DNA from: Pseudoalteromonas spongiae UST010723-006
Lineage (GTDB): Bacteria > Pseudomonadota > Gammaproteobacteria > Enterobacterales > Alteromonadaceae
Direction: 5' to 3'
NCBI RefSeq assembly: GCF_000238255.3
Contig: NZ_CP011039.1
Coordinates: forward strand, 2,095,001-2,159,000
Length of the DNA: 64,000 nucleotides
Below are positions 46,175 to 55,893 of the stretch, piece after piece. The stretch's first letter is position 1. The number at the start of each line of letters is the position of its first letter. The notes below the pieces were generated by a model, which saw only the letters and a list, made by a program, of their open reading frames with translations, did not search any database and was not told the origin of the DNA. The translations under genes were made by a program, and so were the position numbers.

Positions 46175-47389
46175 TTACTGGTCTAAAGAAAAAGCACTAT
46201 GTAAAGCTCTAACTCCCAATTCTAGGTACTTCTCATCTACTAAAACTGAGACTTTTATCTCTGACGTTGAAATAAGTTGAACGTTAATATTTTCATTCGC
46301 TAATGCGCGAAATAGCCTTCCTGCTACCCCAGCATTAGATTTCATTCCTATGCCAACTATAGAAATCTTAGCAACAGTTTCATTAACTGTAACTGAATCC
46401 GCATTAAGAGTTGTAAGATTTTGTTTAATTAACTTTTCTGCCAACTGCGAATCGACTGCATGTACAGTTAAAGCATAGCCGACTTTATCGCCTGTGCAGG
46501 AAAAATTACTGATCATGTCAATTTCTATATTATTATCAGAGAATACTTCTAATAATTCAGCGAGTTGTTCAGGCGTATTATCCAAATTATGCACTTTAAT
46601 TAGTACTTCATCTTTACTAAACGCGATGCCTGAAACTACTTTAGAATTCATAGGGTTTTCCTCATAACTAATCAGTGTTCCGTGATCCGGCTCAAATGTT
46701 GAAAGCACACGTAAAGGTAGGTTATGCCTACCAGCAGCTTCCACTGAACGAATTTGCAGTACTTTTGCACCTAAGCTAGCAAGCTCCAGCATTTCTTCGA
46801 AGGTAACATAATCCATTCGTTTTGCTTTTGGCTCAACTCGTGGGTCGGTTGTATAAACACCATTTACATCAGTATAAATTTGGCATTCATCCGCGTTAAT
46901 TGCTGCTGCTACTTCTACCGCTGTTGTATCTGTGCCTCCGCGGCCAAGCGTGGTGATATTTCCTTCAATGTCACGCCCTTGAAATCCCGCAAGGATCACA
47001 ATGCGACCTTGCTCAAGCTCTTGATTCAAACGCTTTGGCGGGATCATCTGAATACGCGCTTTACCAAATAGATTATCCGTCATAATACCTGCTTGATCAG
47101 CAAGTAAGCTAATCGCAGAATGACCACGTTTGATAATCGCCATGGCAAGAAGCGCCACTGAAACTTGTTCACCAGTAGTTAGCAGTACATCGAGTTCGCG
47201 AGAACTTGGACTGGAGTCAATTTGATTTGCGAGGTTAATTAAGCGGTTGGTTTCGCCGGACATTGCCGACACAACTACGACAATTTGATGCCCTTGCTGT
47301 TTAGAACGTACAACAAGGTCAGCGACAGCTTCAATACGCTCTATAGAACCAACTGAAGTGCCGCCAAATTTTTTAACTAATAACGCCAA
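46175..47389 (-). CDS. lysC: aspartate kinase
   Basis: Monofunctional aspartokinase of 404 residues, first step from aspartate to lysine, threonine and methionine. Kinase domain starts ALLVKKFGGTSVGSIERI and ends about 245; two ACT domains (about 265-400) serve feedback inhibition by lysine and threonine. It appears to start with TTG two bases after the alaS stop, so translation is probably coupled. Sequence resembles the alpha/beta type of Pseudomonas and Vibrio rather than E. coli LysC. Confidence 0.93.
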   Translation of the reverse strand: MALLVKKFGGTSVGSIERIEAVADLVVRSKQQGHQIVVVVSAMSGETNRLINLANQIDSSPSSRELDVLLTTGEQVSVALLAMAIIKRGHSAISLLADQAGIMTDNLFGKARIQMIPPKRLNQELEQGRIVILAGFQGRDIEGNITTLGRGGTDTTAVEVAAAINADECQIYTDVNGVYTTDPRVEPKAKRMDYVTFEEMLELASLGAKVLQIRSVEAAGRHNLPLRVLSTFEPDHGTLISYEENPMNSKVVSGIAFSKDEVLIKVHNLDNTPEQLAELLEVFSDNNIEIDMISNFSCTGDKVGYALTVHAVDSQLAEKLIKQNLTTLNADSVTVNETVAKISIVGIGMKSNAGVAGRLFRALANENINVQLISTSEIKVSVLVDEKYLELGVRALHSAFSLDQ

Positions 47390-47391
47390 GT

Positions 47392-49992
47392 TTAAGCGCG
47401 CTCACTCACCCAAGCGTTTACACTTTCAAGTGCCGAGCTTAAGTTTTCAGGTTGTGAACCGCCTGCTTGTGCCATATCTGGACGACCGCCACCTTTACCG
47501 CCAACTTGCGATGCCATGTGGTTTACAAGCTCACCCGCTTTGAACTGGCCCGTTAAGTCTTTTGTTACACCCGCAATTAGGCTTACTTTGTCGCCATTTG
47601 CAACACCTAACGCGATAATGCCAGAACCGAGTTTGTTCTTAAGATCATCAACCATGCCACGTAGCGCTTTAGACTCAGTGCCCTCAACGTTAGCAACGAG
47701 TAACTTAACACCATTAACGTCTACAACCGCATCAAGTAATGACGCGCCCGCAGCACTTGCAAGCTTATCGTTAAGCTGTGCAATTTCTTTTTCAAGGCCT
47801 TTCGCACGCTCAACTAGCGCAGACACTTTGTCTAGCACATTGTTGCCATCGCCTTTCACTAACGCAGCGATTGCAGACAGGGTTTCTGCTTGTTTGTTAA
47901 TATATGCAACGGCACCTTCACCCGTAACGGCTTCAATACGACGAACACCAGCTGCAATACCACCTTCCGACACAATCTTGAATAAACCGATGTCGCCGGT
48001 GCGCTTAACGTGCGTACCACCACATAGCTCAATTGAGAAATCACCAATGCTCACTACGCGTACTTCATCGTCGTATTTTTCACCGAATAATGCCATTGCG
48101 CCTTTTTCTTTCGCAGCGTCAATTGCCATTAATTCGGTATTTAGATCGATGTTTTTACGGATCTCCAGGTTCACCATATCTTCAATGCGTTGTAACTCTT
48201 CTTTTGTTACTGCTTCAAAGTGTGAAAAGTCAAAACGTAAACGCTCAGGGTCATTTAATGAACCTTTTTGTGTAACATGGTCACCAAGTACAACACGAAG
48301 CGCTTCGTGTAATAAGTGCGTTGCTGTGTGGTTTTTCTTGGTGTTATCACGACGCGATGCATCAACTTGCGCATCTACGCGGTCATTGATACCAATGCGG
48401 CCAACTACTTTACCCTTGTGCGCAAATGCATTACCAAGCTTAGTCGTGTCTTCAACAATAAATTCGCCATTAGCAACTTTTAAAATACCTGTGTCGCCAA
48501 CTTGACCACCACTTTCAGCATAGAAAGGTGTGCGGTCAAGTACAACAATACCTTGTTGACCATCTTCTAATACAGATACGGCATCCGCATCGCTAAATAG
48601 CTCAACCACAGTACCTGTATACTGCTCGCTATCGTAGCCTTTAAATTCAGTGGTTTTCTCTGACTTTAATTGGTCGTTGTAATCAGCGCCAAATTTACCC
48701 GCTTGTTGCGCTTGTTTACGTTGCACTTCCATTGCTTCTTGGAAGCCACGCTCATCAATTGTCATAAAGCGTTCACGCGCAACGTCAGCGGTTAAATCAG
48801 CTGGGAAACCATAAGTATCGTAAAGCTTAAATACAAGATCACCTGGGATCACGTCGCCTTTAAGATCTTTTAAGCTTTCTTCTAGAATTGCTAGACCACG
48901 GTCAAGGGTTTTACCGAATTGCTCTTCTTCAATACGCAGTACTTTTTCGATAATCGCTTGTTGCTTGATTAGCTCTGGGTACGCTTCACCCATTTCAGTT
49001 GCAAGTGCCGCAACTAACTTATGGAAGAAGGTTTCAGTTGCACCTAATTTATTACCGTGACGCACTGCACGACGAACAATACGACGTAATACATAACCAC
49101 GACCTTCGTTTGACGGCATCACACCATCGGCAATTAAAAACGCACACGAACGAATATGGTCTGCAATAACGCGTAATGATTTATCTTCTAAATCTTGCGC
49201 ATTAGTAACCGCAGCCGCAGCTTTAATTAAATTTTGGAAAATATCGATTTCGTAGTTTGAGTGAACGCCCTGCATAATCGCAGAGATACGCTCAAGGCCC
49301 ATACCTGTATCAACAGATTGGCTCGGTAAAGGTTCCATTGTACCGTCAGCATGACGGTTGTATTGCATAAATACTAGGTTCCAGATTTCGATAAAACGGT
49401 CACCGTCTTCTTCTGGACTGCCCGGAGGACCACCCCAAATTTCTTCACCGTGATCGTAGAAAATTTCAGAACATGGACCACACGGGCCTGTATCACCCAT
49501 CGACCAGAAGTTATCAGCCGTATCGATGCGAATAATCTTGTCTTCAGCAAGTCCCATCTCTTTGTGCCAGATATCAAACGCTTCATCATCAGTGTGATAA
49601 ACCGTTACTAACAGCTTGTCTTTTGGTAACTTGATTACATCCGTTAAGAACTGCCATGCAAACTTAATTGCATCTTGCTTAAAGTAGTTACCAAAGCTGA
49701 AGTTACCCAGCATTTCAAAGAAGGTGTGGTGACGTGCAGTATAACCTACGTTCTCTAAATCATTGTGCTTACCACCGGCACGTACACAGCGCTGTGAACT
49801 CGTTGCACGGTTGTATGGACGGCGCTCACCGCCTAGAAATACATCTTTAAACTGCACCATACCGGCATTGGTAAATAGTAAAGTAGGATCGTTACCTGGT
49901 ACCAATGAACTTGATGGCACCACTTGGTGTTGTTCTGATGCGAAATAATTTAGAAACGCGTTGCGGATTTCCGCGGTCGTCATATGCTGCAT
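47392..49992 (-). CDS. alaS: alanyl-tRNA synthetase
   Basis: Class II synthetase of 866 residues. Catalytic core ([15 protein letters not shown] onward), tRNA recognition, editing domain with [12 protein letters not shown] and the CGGTHV zinc site, and a C-terminal oligomerisation domain rich in Gly. The start at 49992 follows GAGG with correct spacing; an ATG at 50004 lies upstream of that site and MTTA at 49983 is too distant. The start overlaps none of recX, whose stop is 8 bases upstream. Confidence 0.97.
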   Translation of the reverse strand: MQHMTTAEIRNAFLNYFASEQHQVVPSSSLVPGNDPTLLFTNAGMVQFKDVFLGGERRPYNRATSSQRCVRAGGKHNDLENVGYTARHHTFFEMLGNFSFGNYFKQDAIKFAWQFLTDVIKLPKDKLLVTVYHTDDEAFDIWHKEMGLAEDKIIRIDTADNFWSMGDTGPCGPCSEIFYDHGEEIWGGPPGSPEEDGDRFIEIWNLVFMQYNRHADGTMEPLPSQSVDTGMGLERISAIMQGVHSNYEIDIFQNLIKAAAAVTNAQDLEDKSLRVIADHIRSCAFLIADGVMPSNEGRGYVLRRIVRRAVRHGNKLGATETFFHKLVAALATEMGEAYPELIKQQAIIEKVLRIEEEQFGKTLDRGLAILEESLKDLKGDVIPGDLVFKLYDTYGFPADLTADVARERFMTIDERGFQEAMEVQRKQAQQAGKFGADYNDQLKSEKTTEFKGYDSEQYTGTVVELFSDADAVSVLEDGQQGIVVLDRTPFYAESGGQVGDTGILKVANGEFIVEDTTKLGNAFAHKGKVVGRIGINDRVDAQVDASRRDNTKKNHTATHLLHEALRVVLGDHVTQKGSLNDPERLRFDFSHFEAVTKEELQRIEDMVNLEIRKNIDLNTELMAIDAAKEKGAMALFGEKYDDEVRVVSIGDFSIELCGGTHVKRTGDIGLFKIVSEGGIAAGVRRIEAVTGEGAVAYINKQAETLSAIAALVKGDGNNVLDKVSALVERAKGLEKEIAQLNDKLASAAGASLLDAVVDVNGVKLLVANVEGTESKALRGMVDDLKNKLGSGIIALGVANGDKVSLIAGVTKDLTGQFKAGELVNHMASQVGGKGGGRPDMAQAGGSQPENLSSALESVNAWVSERA

Positions 49993-50000
49993 GCTACCTC

Positions 50001-50465
50001 TCATTCGTTTGACGGACTTGTTTGCATTGCAAATTCAATTTGTTCATGATTAAAACCTCGATAACTCATATAGCGAATGCGCTTCGCTTTTTCTTTAAAA
50101 TCGAGGGAACTACTTGTATAAGCGAATTTCTTATTATATGCGGATTGGGCCTGCAGATACCAGTCTATTTCTAATTCTTCGACAATAGTTTGTACTAGGC
50201 CTGCATTAACCCCTTTTTGATACGCTTCATTTTTAATACGCATCAATCCTAAACCTTTATTTATCTGGCGTCGTACAAAGCTTTCAGCGTAACGTACGTC
50301 ATCAATAAAGCCATACTCTTCACACCATGCAATTAGCTCTTCAATAAACCCCGTATCTTCACAACGGCTAGTTAATTTTTTGGCGATTTGTGCTTTGGAA
50401 TACTCTTGTCGAGACAATAACCAAAGCACATAATTTTTTAATTTTGCTTGTTCTTTTTCGGTCAT
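50001..50465 (-). CDS. recX: recombination regulator RecX
   Basis: RecA modulator of 154 residues made of repeated three-helix units ([43 protein letters not shown]). RecX blocks RecA filament extension. It usually sits directly after recA. Here the upstream neighbour is a membrane protein gene that overlaps it by TAATG, and alaS follows. recA is not in the window. Confidence 0.93.
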   Translation of the reverse strand: MTEKEQAKLKNYVLWLLSRQEYSKAQIAKKLTSRCEDTGFIEELIAWCEEYGFIDDVRYAESFVRRQINKGLGLMRIKNEAYQKGVNAGLVQTIVEELEIDWYLQAQSAYNKKFAYTSSSLDFKEKAKRIRYMSYRGFNHEQIEFAMQTSPSNE

Positions 50466-51280
50466 TAAGCATCAAATCTATCGTGATTATCGCTCGGCGT
50501 GTCATCACTGTTTTGCGGTGTTGTTTGCTCAACCATGGCTGACATAAACATCGCTTGAAAAGACACAAAAAATCCAGCGTAAAGAATAGGTAAAATGAAT
50601 AACAGTGGAATAAACGACAGAAACGCTGCAAACAAGATAAGCCCTGTTGAAATTGCACCAAATACACCCAGTGCTGCCATATTGTGCCAAAACACTAATA
50701 GACTGGCTTTAATACACTCTAAAATGCTATTGTTTTTAGAAAAGTAAACCAAAGGTATAGTGAAAGCAAAACACATGGTATAGAGCGAATAAGCCGCAAC
50801 TAAAACAATAATATTAGATATTTGAATGCTATCAATCACCTGCTGTGCGTGCAGTTGCACTAAATCAACATTCTGTGATTCTACTGCCTGCAAATATGCG
50901 TTAATTGGTTCACTCAGGCCTTGGAATAAGGTAGTAGTTAAAAGGGCTAATATAAAGCCACCAAACAGATGATATAAACCTAAGCGAAATAGCATTAAAC
51001 GGCGCCCTGCTTCGCTAAATACATCAAACAGATCGGTAAACGCAATTTGCTTACCTTGCTGACGATTGAGCATGGCACGATAAAAGCCTGCAGTAAAAAA
51101 TGGCATTGCAAGCGCGGCTGGCAATTGAAAAATAGGCGCCACCAAAGCAATTAACGACAATACACCAATAAACAAGTGCATTAAAATAAAGGTGCCCGGC
51201 TGAGCTTTGAATAGCTCCCACCCTGCCTTAAACCAATTTAGGCCTGCTTTCGCCTTAAAAATACGTATTTCTACTGCCAT
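50465..51280 (-). CDS. BPSS1780-like membrane protein
   Basis: Integral membrane protein of 271 residues with about five or six hydrophobic helices. The N-terminal segment (GLNWFKAGWELFKAQPGTFILM) and GLYHLFGG fit the BPSS1780 family. It has no enzymatic motif; the tail is acidic and polar. Its stop codon overlaps the recX start. Function unknown. Confidence 0.75.
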   Translation of the reverse strand: MAVEIRIFKAKAGLNWFKAGWELFKAQPGTFILMHLFIGVLSLIALVAPIFQLPAALAMPFFTAGFYRAMLNRQQGKQIAFTDLFDVFSEAGRRLMLFRLGLYHLFGGFILALLTTTLFQGLSEPINAYLQAVESQNVDLVQLHAQQVIDSIQISNIIVLVAAYSLYTMCFAFTIPLVYFSKNNSILECIKASLLVFWHNMAALGVFGAISTGLILFAAFLSFIPLLFILPILYAGFFVSFQAMFMSAMVEQTTPQNSDDTPSDNHDRFDA

Positions 51281-51297
51281 TTTATTTTCTTATAAAT

Positions 51298-51325
51298 GAA
51301 AACGCTCCATAAAATGGAGCGTTAA
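51298..51325. terminator. hairpin terminator after ribA
   Basis: Perfect 10-bp stem AACGCTCCAT/ATGGAGCGTT. Minus-strand tail TTTTC is short, so moderate strength. Confidence 0.7.
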
Positions 51326-51348
51326 TAAATCAACACGATATGCCTATG

Positions 51349-51957
51349 CTACTTTTTTACTTGCGTTAAATCCAGCATATGTGAACCACGTGAAACTTTT
51401 GCAGCCAAATAGGCTTCGTTTCCATCTTTTACGTGCGCAGAAGTGCCTACTTGCTCTGCAACTTCAATACCCGCTTCTGTCAATTCTTTGATCTTGCGTG
51501 GATTGTTCGTCATCAATTTTACTTTATCTACACCCAATGCAGTGAGCATTAAGGCCGCATCTCTAAATTCACGTAAATCGTCGGCAAACCCTAAGTGATT
51601 ATTCGCTTCATAGGTGTTCATACCTTGCGACTGTAGCACGTATGCATCAATTTTATTGTATAAACCAATACCACGACCTTCTTGGCGAAGGTATAAAATA
51701 ATTCCGCCTTGCTGGTGCATAGTATGAATGCACTCTTCAAGTTGTTCGCCACAATCACAACGTGATGAATGAAACACATCACCGGTTAAACACTCTGAGT
51801 GCATACGCACTAACGGGTTGTGTTCTTTATCCGCATTGTTAAAAATTAAAGCAACATGCTCTTCACCATCTAGCAAACCATGAAATGAGACGATTTCTGC
51901 AGGGATGTTACTTTCTTTGCCAACTTTGAGCTGGACTCTTGCTCTTACTTCAGCCAC
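51349..51957 (-). CDS. ribA: GTP cyclohydrolase II
   Basis: First enzyme of riboflavin synthesis, 202 residues. It has the zinc cysteines ([20 protein letters not shown]), the catalytic region [13 protein letters not shown] and [10 protein letters not shown] prefer the GTG at 51957, preceded by GGAAATGTC, which gives the usual family length; a longer reading from 51993 exists. A single-function RibA, not fused to RibB. Confidence 0.93.
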   Translation of the reverse strand: MAEVRARVQLKVGKESNIPAEIVSFHGLLDGEEHVALIFNNADKEHNPLVRMHSECLTGDVFHSSRCDCGEQLEECIHTMHQQGGIILYLRQEGRGIGLYNKIDAYVLQSQGMNTYEANNHLGFADDLREFRDAALMLTALGVDKVKLMTNNPRKIKELTEAGIEVAEQVGTSAHVKDGNEAYLAAKVSRGSHMLDLTQVKK

Positions 51958-52191
51958 GACATTTCCAACGAATAGTTTGTAATATTGTAACACTAGGCAT
52001 TTAGCCGCACTAGCGTGTACGTTTATATTTGTGCATTTTTCACATTTTCAACTGTGGAAGTTCAAACACAAAAAGGCCTTTACTTATTTTAGCAAAGACC
52101 GAAACAGCCCCTAATATAAGTAATAGACCGTCAGTTGGTTCACTTTCTTGTAAGAAAAACATAAATAGGTAGGCAGATAACATAAAACGCA

Positions 52192-52220
52192 TTGCTCTTT
52201 ACACTATTTATAAAGAGCAA
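52192..52220. terminator. hairpin downstream of the envelope operon
   Basis: 10-bp stem TTGCTCTTTA/TAAAGAGCAA with a 9-base loop, 42 bases after the operon's last stop. U-tract is poor, so it is a weak terminator or an mRNA 3'-end protector. Confidence 0.5.
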
Positions 52221-52262
52221 CACGCTAGATTTTACAAAGGCTTAAGTTTGAAACTTAATGCG

Positions 52263-53210
52263 TTAGAATGGTAAGAAATTAAACGAATAATTAAGTTTAG
52301 TTTCAGACACCAACTCAGAGCCAAAATTGATCATACGAATACGATTTACCAGTTTTCGTTCTAGTTCCGCATCGTTCAAGTCACTAGATAAGATTTGGCA
52401 ATCCTTAACTTGGCCATTTCCAGCAACCACAATCTCAACCGTTACCTTACCCTGTAAACTTGGGTTTTTACGTAAAGCACGGCGATAAAGGGTGTAAAAG
52501 GCCCCTTGGTTTTTATCAAGTACTGCACGAATGGCTTCGACTTTACGCTGCTCTAACGCTTCTTCACTAATGCTTTCACTGGCGGTTACATCACTTTGAT
52601 AACCCCCTGTTTCAGCCACAACTTCATCTCCTAACGCCACCAGCGATTTGTCGGCGAGCGCTTGCACATTCGCTTTTGCTTGCTGTTCATCGGCAATATT
52701 AAGTGGTTGTGTGGCATTCGCTTTTACGCTTACGTCTTCACTTTTAACCGTTTTACGCTTTGCTTGAGCGTTAGTCACAGGTTGCGTTGATGGCGTCAAT
52801 TTAAAATCATCACGTAGCGCGGCTAAATCATCCGCTAATGCAACAAGCCCTGCACGGCTGGCTTCTTCCTTCGCTTTTTCAAGCGCCCGTTTGGTCGGCG
52901 TTTTAGGTTTAACCTCAGCCTTTACCTCTGGCTTTACTTCTTTCACCGGCTCGGGCTTTTGCTCGATGGGCTTAATTTCAGGCTTTGGTTTTTCAGGCTT
53001 AGGCTCAACTTTAACGCGCTCAATCACCCGAGTTAAACTAGGCGGTATTTTGGCTTTCTGTGCTTTAGTTAACTCAGGTAGTTCGGTAATTTTAACAATC
53101 ACCGCAAACACTAATGTGCAAACCAAAAAGCCGTACGTTAAGCGGGTAAATAAGCGATTGTCTGAGTTGTTATAAAGCTCAAAATGGGTATTCACTGTGG
53201 CGCTTGTCAT
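52263..53210 (-). CDS. TonB-like protein with AgmX/PglI C-terminal domain
   Basis: Trans-envelope protein of 315 residues. One membrane helix (about 25-42), a Pro/Lys-rich periplasmic stretch (about 65-108), a charged linker, and a C-terminal AgmX/PglI-type domain: GAFYTLYRRALRKNPSLQGKV then VAGNGQVKDCQILSS. In Myxococcus, such domains occur in GltG and GltJ of the gliding machine. It is the last gene of the operon and overlaps an ExbD gene by ATGA, so it probably transmits motor force through the periplasm. Interaction partner is inferred. Confidence 0.85.
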   Translation of the reverse strand: MTSATVNTHFELYNNSDNRLFTRLTYGFLVCTLVFAVIVKITELPELTKAQKAKIPPSLTRVIERVKVEPKPEKPKPEIKPIEQKPEPVKEVKPEVKAEVKPKTPTKRALEKAKEEASRAGLVALADDLAALRDDFKLTPSTQPVTNAQAKRKTVKSEDVSVKANATQPLNIADEQQAKANVQALADKSLVALGDEVVAETGGYQSDVTASESISEEALEQRKVEAIRAVLDKNQGAFYTLYRRALRKNPSLQGKVTVEIVVAGNGQVKDCQILSSDLNDAELERKLVNRIRMINFGSELVSETKLNYSFNFLPF

Positions 53211-53710
53211 AATTGTTCACCACCGCCTTTTTCTGCGACTTGCTCTACTGCCAAAGATAAATCACCAAACCCTGCTTGCTGGCAGGTTTGCATAATCTTC
53301 TTTAAACGGTGATAGGCAATTTTGCCATCAGCCATAATGGTTAGCGGGCGCATATTATCAACCGCTTCGATTGATTCTGCATGTACTTTAAGCGCATTTT
53401 CAAGTGGCGAAAATACTTCTTCGCTGGCGTTATCTAAATCATTTAAGTCAGCAATCAATTGCCCTTGCAAGATAAGCGCTTTGTTACTCACCATCAGTAC
53501 CAAAGTTTCTTGTGCGAGCGCTTGTTTTGACGCTTTAGGTAAATCAATATTTTTATTTGCATCAAGCACTTGTACCGTCGATGAATTAACGATTAAGAAA
53601 AATACTAAAATCGTAAAAATATCCATCAGAGAGACTAGGCTCAACTTAGCTTGCTGATTTGCTCTGCGATGATGGCGCTCCATACGAAGTGCTCTTACTG
53701 ATTTTTTCAT
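53207..53710 (-). CDS. ExbD/TolR family protein, Asp retained
   Basis: Proton-channel partner of 167 residues: a basic N terminus, one membrane helix (about 26-46) and a periplasmic domain. Asp30 lies in SLVSLMDIFTILVFF at the site of the proton-carrying Asp of ExbD/TolR. It overlaps both neighbours by ATGA. With the second ExbD and the single ExbB it would form a stator-like proton channel. Confidence 0.9.
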   Translation of the reverse strand: MKKSVRALRMERHHRRANQQAKLSLVSLMDIFTILVFFLIVNSSTVQVLDANKNIDLPKASKQALAQETLVLMVSNKALILQGQLIADLNDLDNASEEVFSPLENALKVHAESIEAVDNMRPLTIMADGKIAYHRLKKIMQTCQQAGFGDLSLAVEQVAEKGGGEQL

Positions 53711-54213
53711 AACGCCTCCACCAACGCATCACCTAAGGCGATATCTGGAAACAACTCAGCATCAACCACCGACGCCACAACAACGGCTTGATAACTACGA
53801 ACCGTTTCCATCGTTGTAATCAAGGTTTGGTAATCAACGTCTTCGGCAATTAACAAAGTGATGTCTTTTTTATCCACCCCTTTTTCAAGCAATAGATTTT
53901 TTACGTCTTTAAGCGCGAGCTGAACTTGATCAAATGGATACGTTTCATCTTGCTTGGCAAACTGTTTAAGCGGTGCACCTGCTGGGTAGTAAATTGTGAT
54001 AGCATCATTAGTTACTTCAAGTTGCAGTTCTTTTTCTTTGAGCTGCTCAGCACTTTGATTTGCTAATAATGGTGGCAATTTTAACTGCATCACGGTGATG
54101 TGCGAAAACACCATCATCATCAGCAACACAGGCACAAGCACAATCATCAAACTCATAAATGACGTAATATCCAGCTCAGCATCTTGCCTATTTGGCAACT
54201 TGCGGCGAAACAT
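53707..54213 (-). CDS. ExbD/TolR family protein, key Asp replaced by Ser
   Basis: ExbD homologue of 168 residues, with one membrane helix (about 17-39) and a periplasmic domain. In the helix, DITSFMSLMIVLVPVLL aligns with the ExbD NVTPFIDVMLVLLII segment; the proton-binding Asp position is Ser21. Asp15 lies just before the membrane. It is therefore likely a structural partner of the neighbouring ExbD that keeps its Asp. It follows the ExbB gene by 10 bases. Confidence 0.88.
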   Translation of the reverse strand: MFRRKLPNRQDAELDITSFMSLMIVLVPVLLMMMVFSHITVMQLKLPPLLANQSAEQLKEKELQLEVTNDAITIYYPAGAPLKQFAKQDETYPFDQVQLALKDVKNLLLEKGVDKKDITLLIAEDVDYQTLITTMETVRSYQAVVVASVVDAELFPDIALGDALVEAL

Positions 54214-54223
54214 AGTCGTCCCC

Positions 54224-54880
54224 TTAATCTGTTTGACGTGTTTTTTGCGAAACGAGATTGTGCTTGGTTAATAAATTAAGACACTTTACGCCCGCCATTT
54301 CCAAGCCATCAATAATTTCGGTTGTTTTTGTTTGTAATACTGAGTGACAAAGTAGCAGCGGAATTGCAGCAATTAGACCAAACGCTGTAGTGTTCATTGC
54401 AACCGAGATACTTGCCGAAAGCAATGACGCCTTTTCTGCAGGGTCAGCATCAGCAACCGCCGAAAAGGCCGCAATCAAGCCGATAATCGTGCCTAATAAA
54501 CCTAGCAAGGTAGCAATATTGGCAAGCGTAGCTAAATAAGCCGTGCGCTTTTCAAGGCGCGGCATTAATTCAAGTACTTGCTCTTCCATCGCATATTCAA
54601 TTTCTTCACGGCGCTGCGTATGTTCAATACGCTCAAGGCCTGAACTTATAATTTTTGCCACGCCTGCATTACTCTTTTGATTAAGCACTTGCTTATAATC
54701 GCCTTTCGCTAACTGAGGCATAAGCTGCTTAAAGGCTTTTTGATTGGCTAACTTAGCACCCGTCAGCACAAAAAAGCGCTCTAGGGCAATCGCCAGTCCA
54801 ATCGCTAACACGATTGCAATCGGTAACATAAAGCTACCACCATCTTGAAAAAATCTGACAACAGTATCGAAACTTTCCAT
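54224..54880 (-). CDS. MotA/TolQ/ExbB proton channel family protein
   Basis: Inner-membrane protein of 218 residues with three membrane helices (about 13-32, 130-150, 165-187). The conserved LLGTIIGLIAAF and AMNTTAFGLIAAIP segments match TolQ/ExbB. It should form the proton channel with the two ExbD proteins. The start at 54880 is set by GGAG six bases upstream; an open TTG at 54892 is rejected. Confidence 0.95.
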   Translation of the reverse strand: MESFDTVVRFFQDGGSFMLPIAIVLAIGLAIALERFFVLTGAKLANQKAFKQLMPQLAKGDYKQVLNQKSNAGVAKIISSGLERIEHTQRREEIEYAMEEQVLELMPRLEKRTAYLATLANIATLLGLLGTIIGLIAAFSAVADADPAEKASLLSASISVAMNTTAFGLIAAIPLLLCHSVLQTKTTEIIDGLEMAGVKCLNLLTKHNLVSQKTRQTD

Positions 54881-54905
54881 TTTAAACTCCAAATGTAACC
54901 GTTAA

Positions 54906-55202
54906 TTATTGGTTATTGTTTTTATTTTGCGATGTATGAAACGCAATCTGACGCTGTAACTTTGCTGGGTCGATTGCGGTAATTTTATGACGCGGCCTAA
55001 TCGTTAATTTTGGCTTGGGTAGTGTCACTCGTGACAAGTCTTGCCACGGCAAAATTGACATAAACTTCGGCTCTTCTTGTGAGCCCGATATAGTTGTTTG
55101 TAATTCAATTTTTTTGCTTTGAGTGGATTGCTCTTTTGGTGTTTCTTTTGCCACCGAATGCACAGTAAAGAAGAGCAATAAAACACTTAAGTATCTAGCC
55201 AT
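54906..55202 (-). CDS. small exported protein of unknown function
   Basis: 98-residue protein with a signal peptide (MARYLSVLLLFFTVHSVA) and a short basic mature part containing FMSILPWQDLSRVTLPKPK. It overlaps the TPR lipoprotein gene by 8 bases and precedes the ExbB gene by 25 bases. Its tight place in the operon suggests a role in the complex. No family recognised. Confidence 0.75.
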   Translation of the reverse strand: MARYLSVLLLFFTVHSVAKETPKEQSTQSKKIELQTTISGSQEEPKFMSILPWQDLSRVTLPKPKLTIRPRHKITAIDPAKLQRQIAFHTSQNKNNNQ

Positions 55203-55893
55203 TTTCGTTTGCTCCGCGTTGTTTAAGTTGGTGCTCTAAATCCACAAGCCATGTCGCAACTTGGCGATAGCTTTGAGACTCCTCAGGAACAAGCATTAAG
55301 TAAGTGTTATACACCGCTACTGCTTGCTCCTTTTGATCTAAGTAAAGGTCTAGCAAAATGCCTTTATTGATATAACTTGCTGCAAATCCCGGCCAACTTG
55401 CGATTGCCGAATCATAAAGCGCAAGCGCCTCGCTAAATTCGCCCTTTTCGCGCTTCAATAACGCCAGTTCATTTGCCGCGTAGTAGTTGTATTTGTTAGC
55501 GTTTACCGCCGCCTCTAAATATTCTAAATACAAGGTGCTTTGCTCTGCTTGTTTTGCCAAGTACGCTAATTGCAAATACGCGCCAGACAGATTTGGGTAT
55601 TGCAAGGTAAGGTTCGTGAAATGCTGCTTCGCTAGCGCTAATTTACCCTCTTTTTTGTAGGTAAGCGCTTTTTCGAACGCGGCTTTTGCATCATCCGATG
55701 CGCTTGTTTGCAGGTAATAGTTAGGCGCTTGCAGTAACTTTTCTTTCTCGCTTAAGGGTACCTGCACTTCGTTTGTTTCGGCAGTTTGTTCTGCTTGTTT
55801 GATAGTTTCAGGGGCTGTTTGACACGCTGCTAACGAAAACAGCAAGACCAACAAGCCACAGCGCTTAGTAGAACAAAGCTTAATAAATTGCAT
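55195..55893 (-). CDS. TPR lipoprotein (GltE-like)
   Basis: Lipoprotein of 232 residues with signal ending LAAC and three or four tetratricopeptide repeats (about 60-200: AFEKALTYKKEGKLALAKQHF, AYLQLAYLAKQAE, GEFSEALALYDSAI). The start at 55893 is fixed by GGAG and the signal peptide; it overlaps the upstream gene by 14 bases. Similar TPR lipoproteins accompany AglRQS/Glt-type machines. Confidence 0.87.
   Translation of the reverse strand: MQFIKLCSTKRCGLLVLLFSLAACQTAPETIKQAEQTAETNEVQVPLSEKEKLLQAPNYYLQTSASDDAKAAFEKALTYKKEGKLALAKQHFTNLTLQYPNLSGAYLQLAYLAKQAEQSTLYLEYLEAAVNANKYNYYAANELALLKREKGEFSEALALYDSAIASWPGFAASYINKGILLDLYLDQKEQAVAVYNTYLMLVPEESQSYRQVATWLVDLEHQLKQRGANENG

Noticed and set aside
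47516-48505. 329-residue ORF antisense to alaS
   Set aside because: It is a mirror of the alaS coding frame, Ser/Pro/Thr-rich without any domain; alaS is certain.
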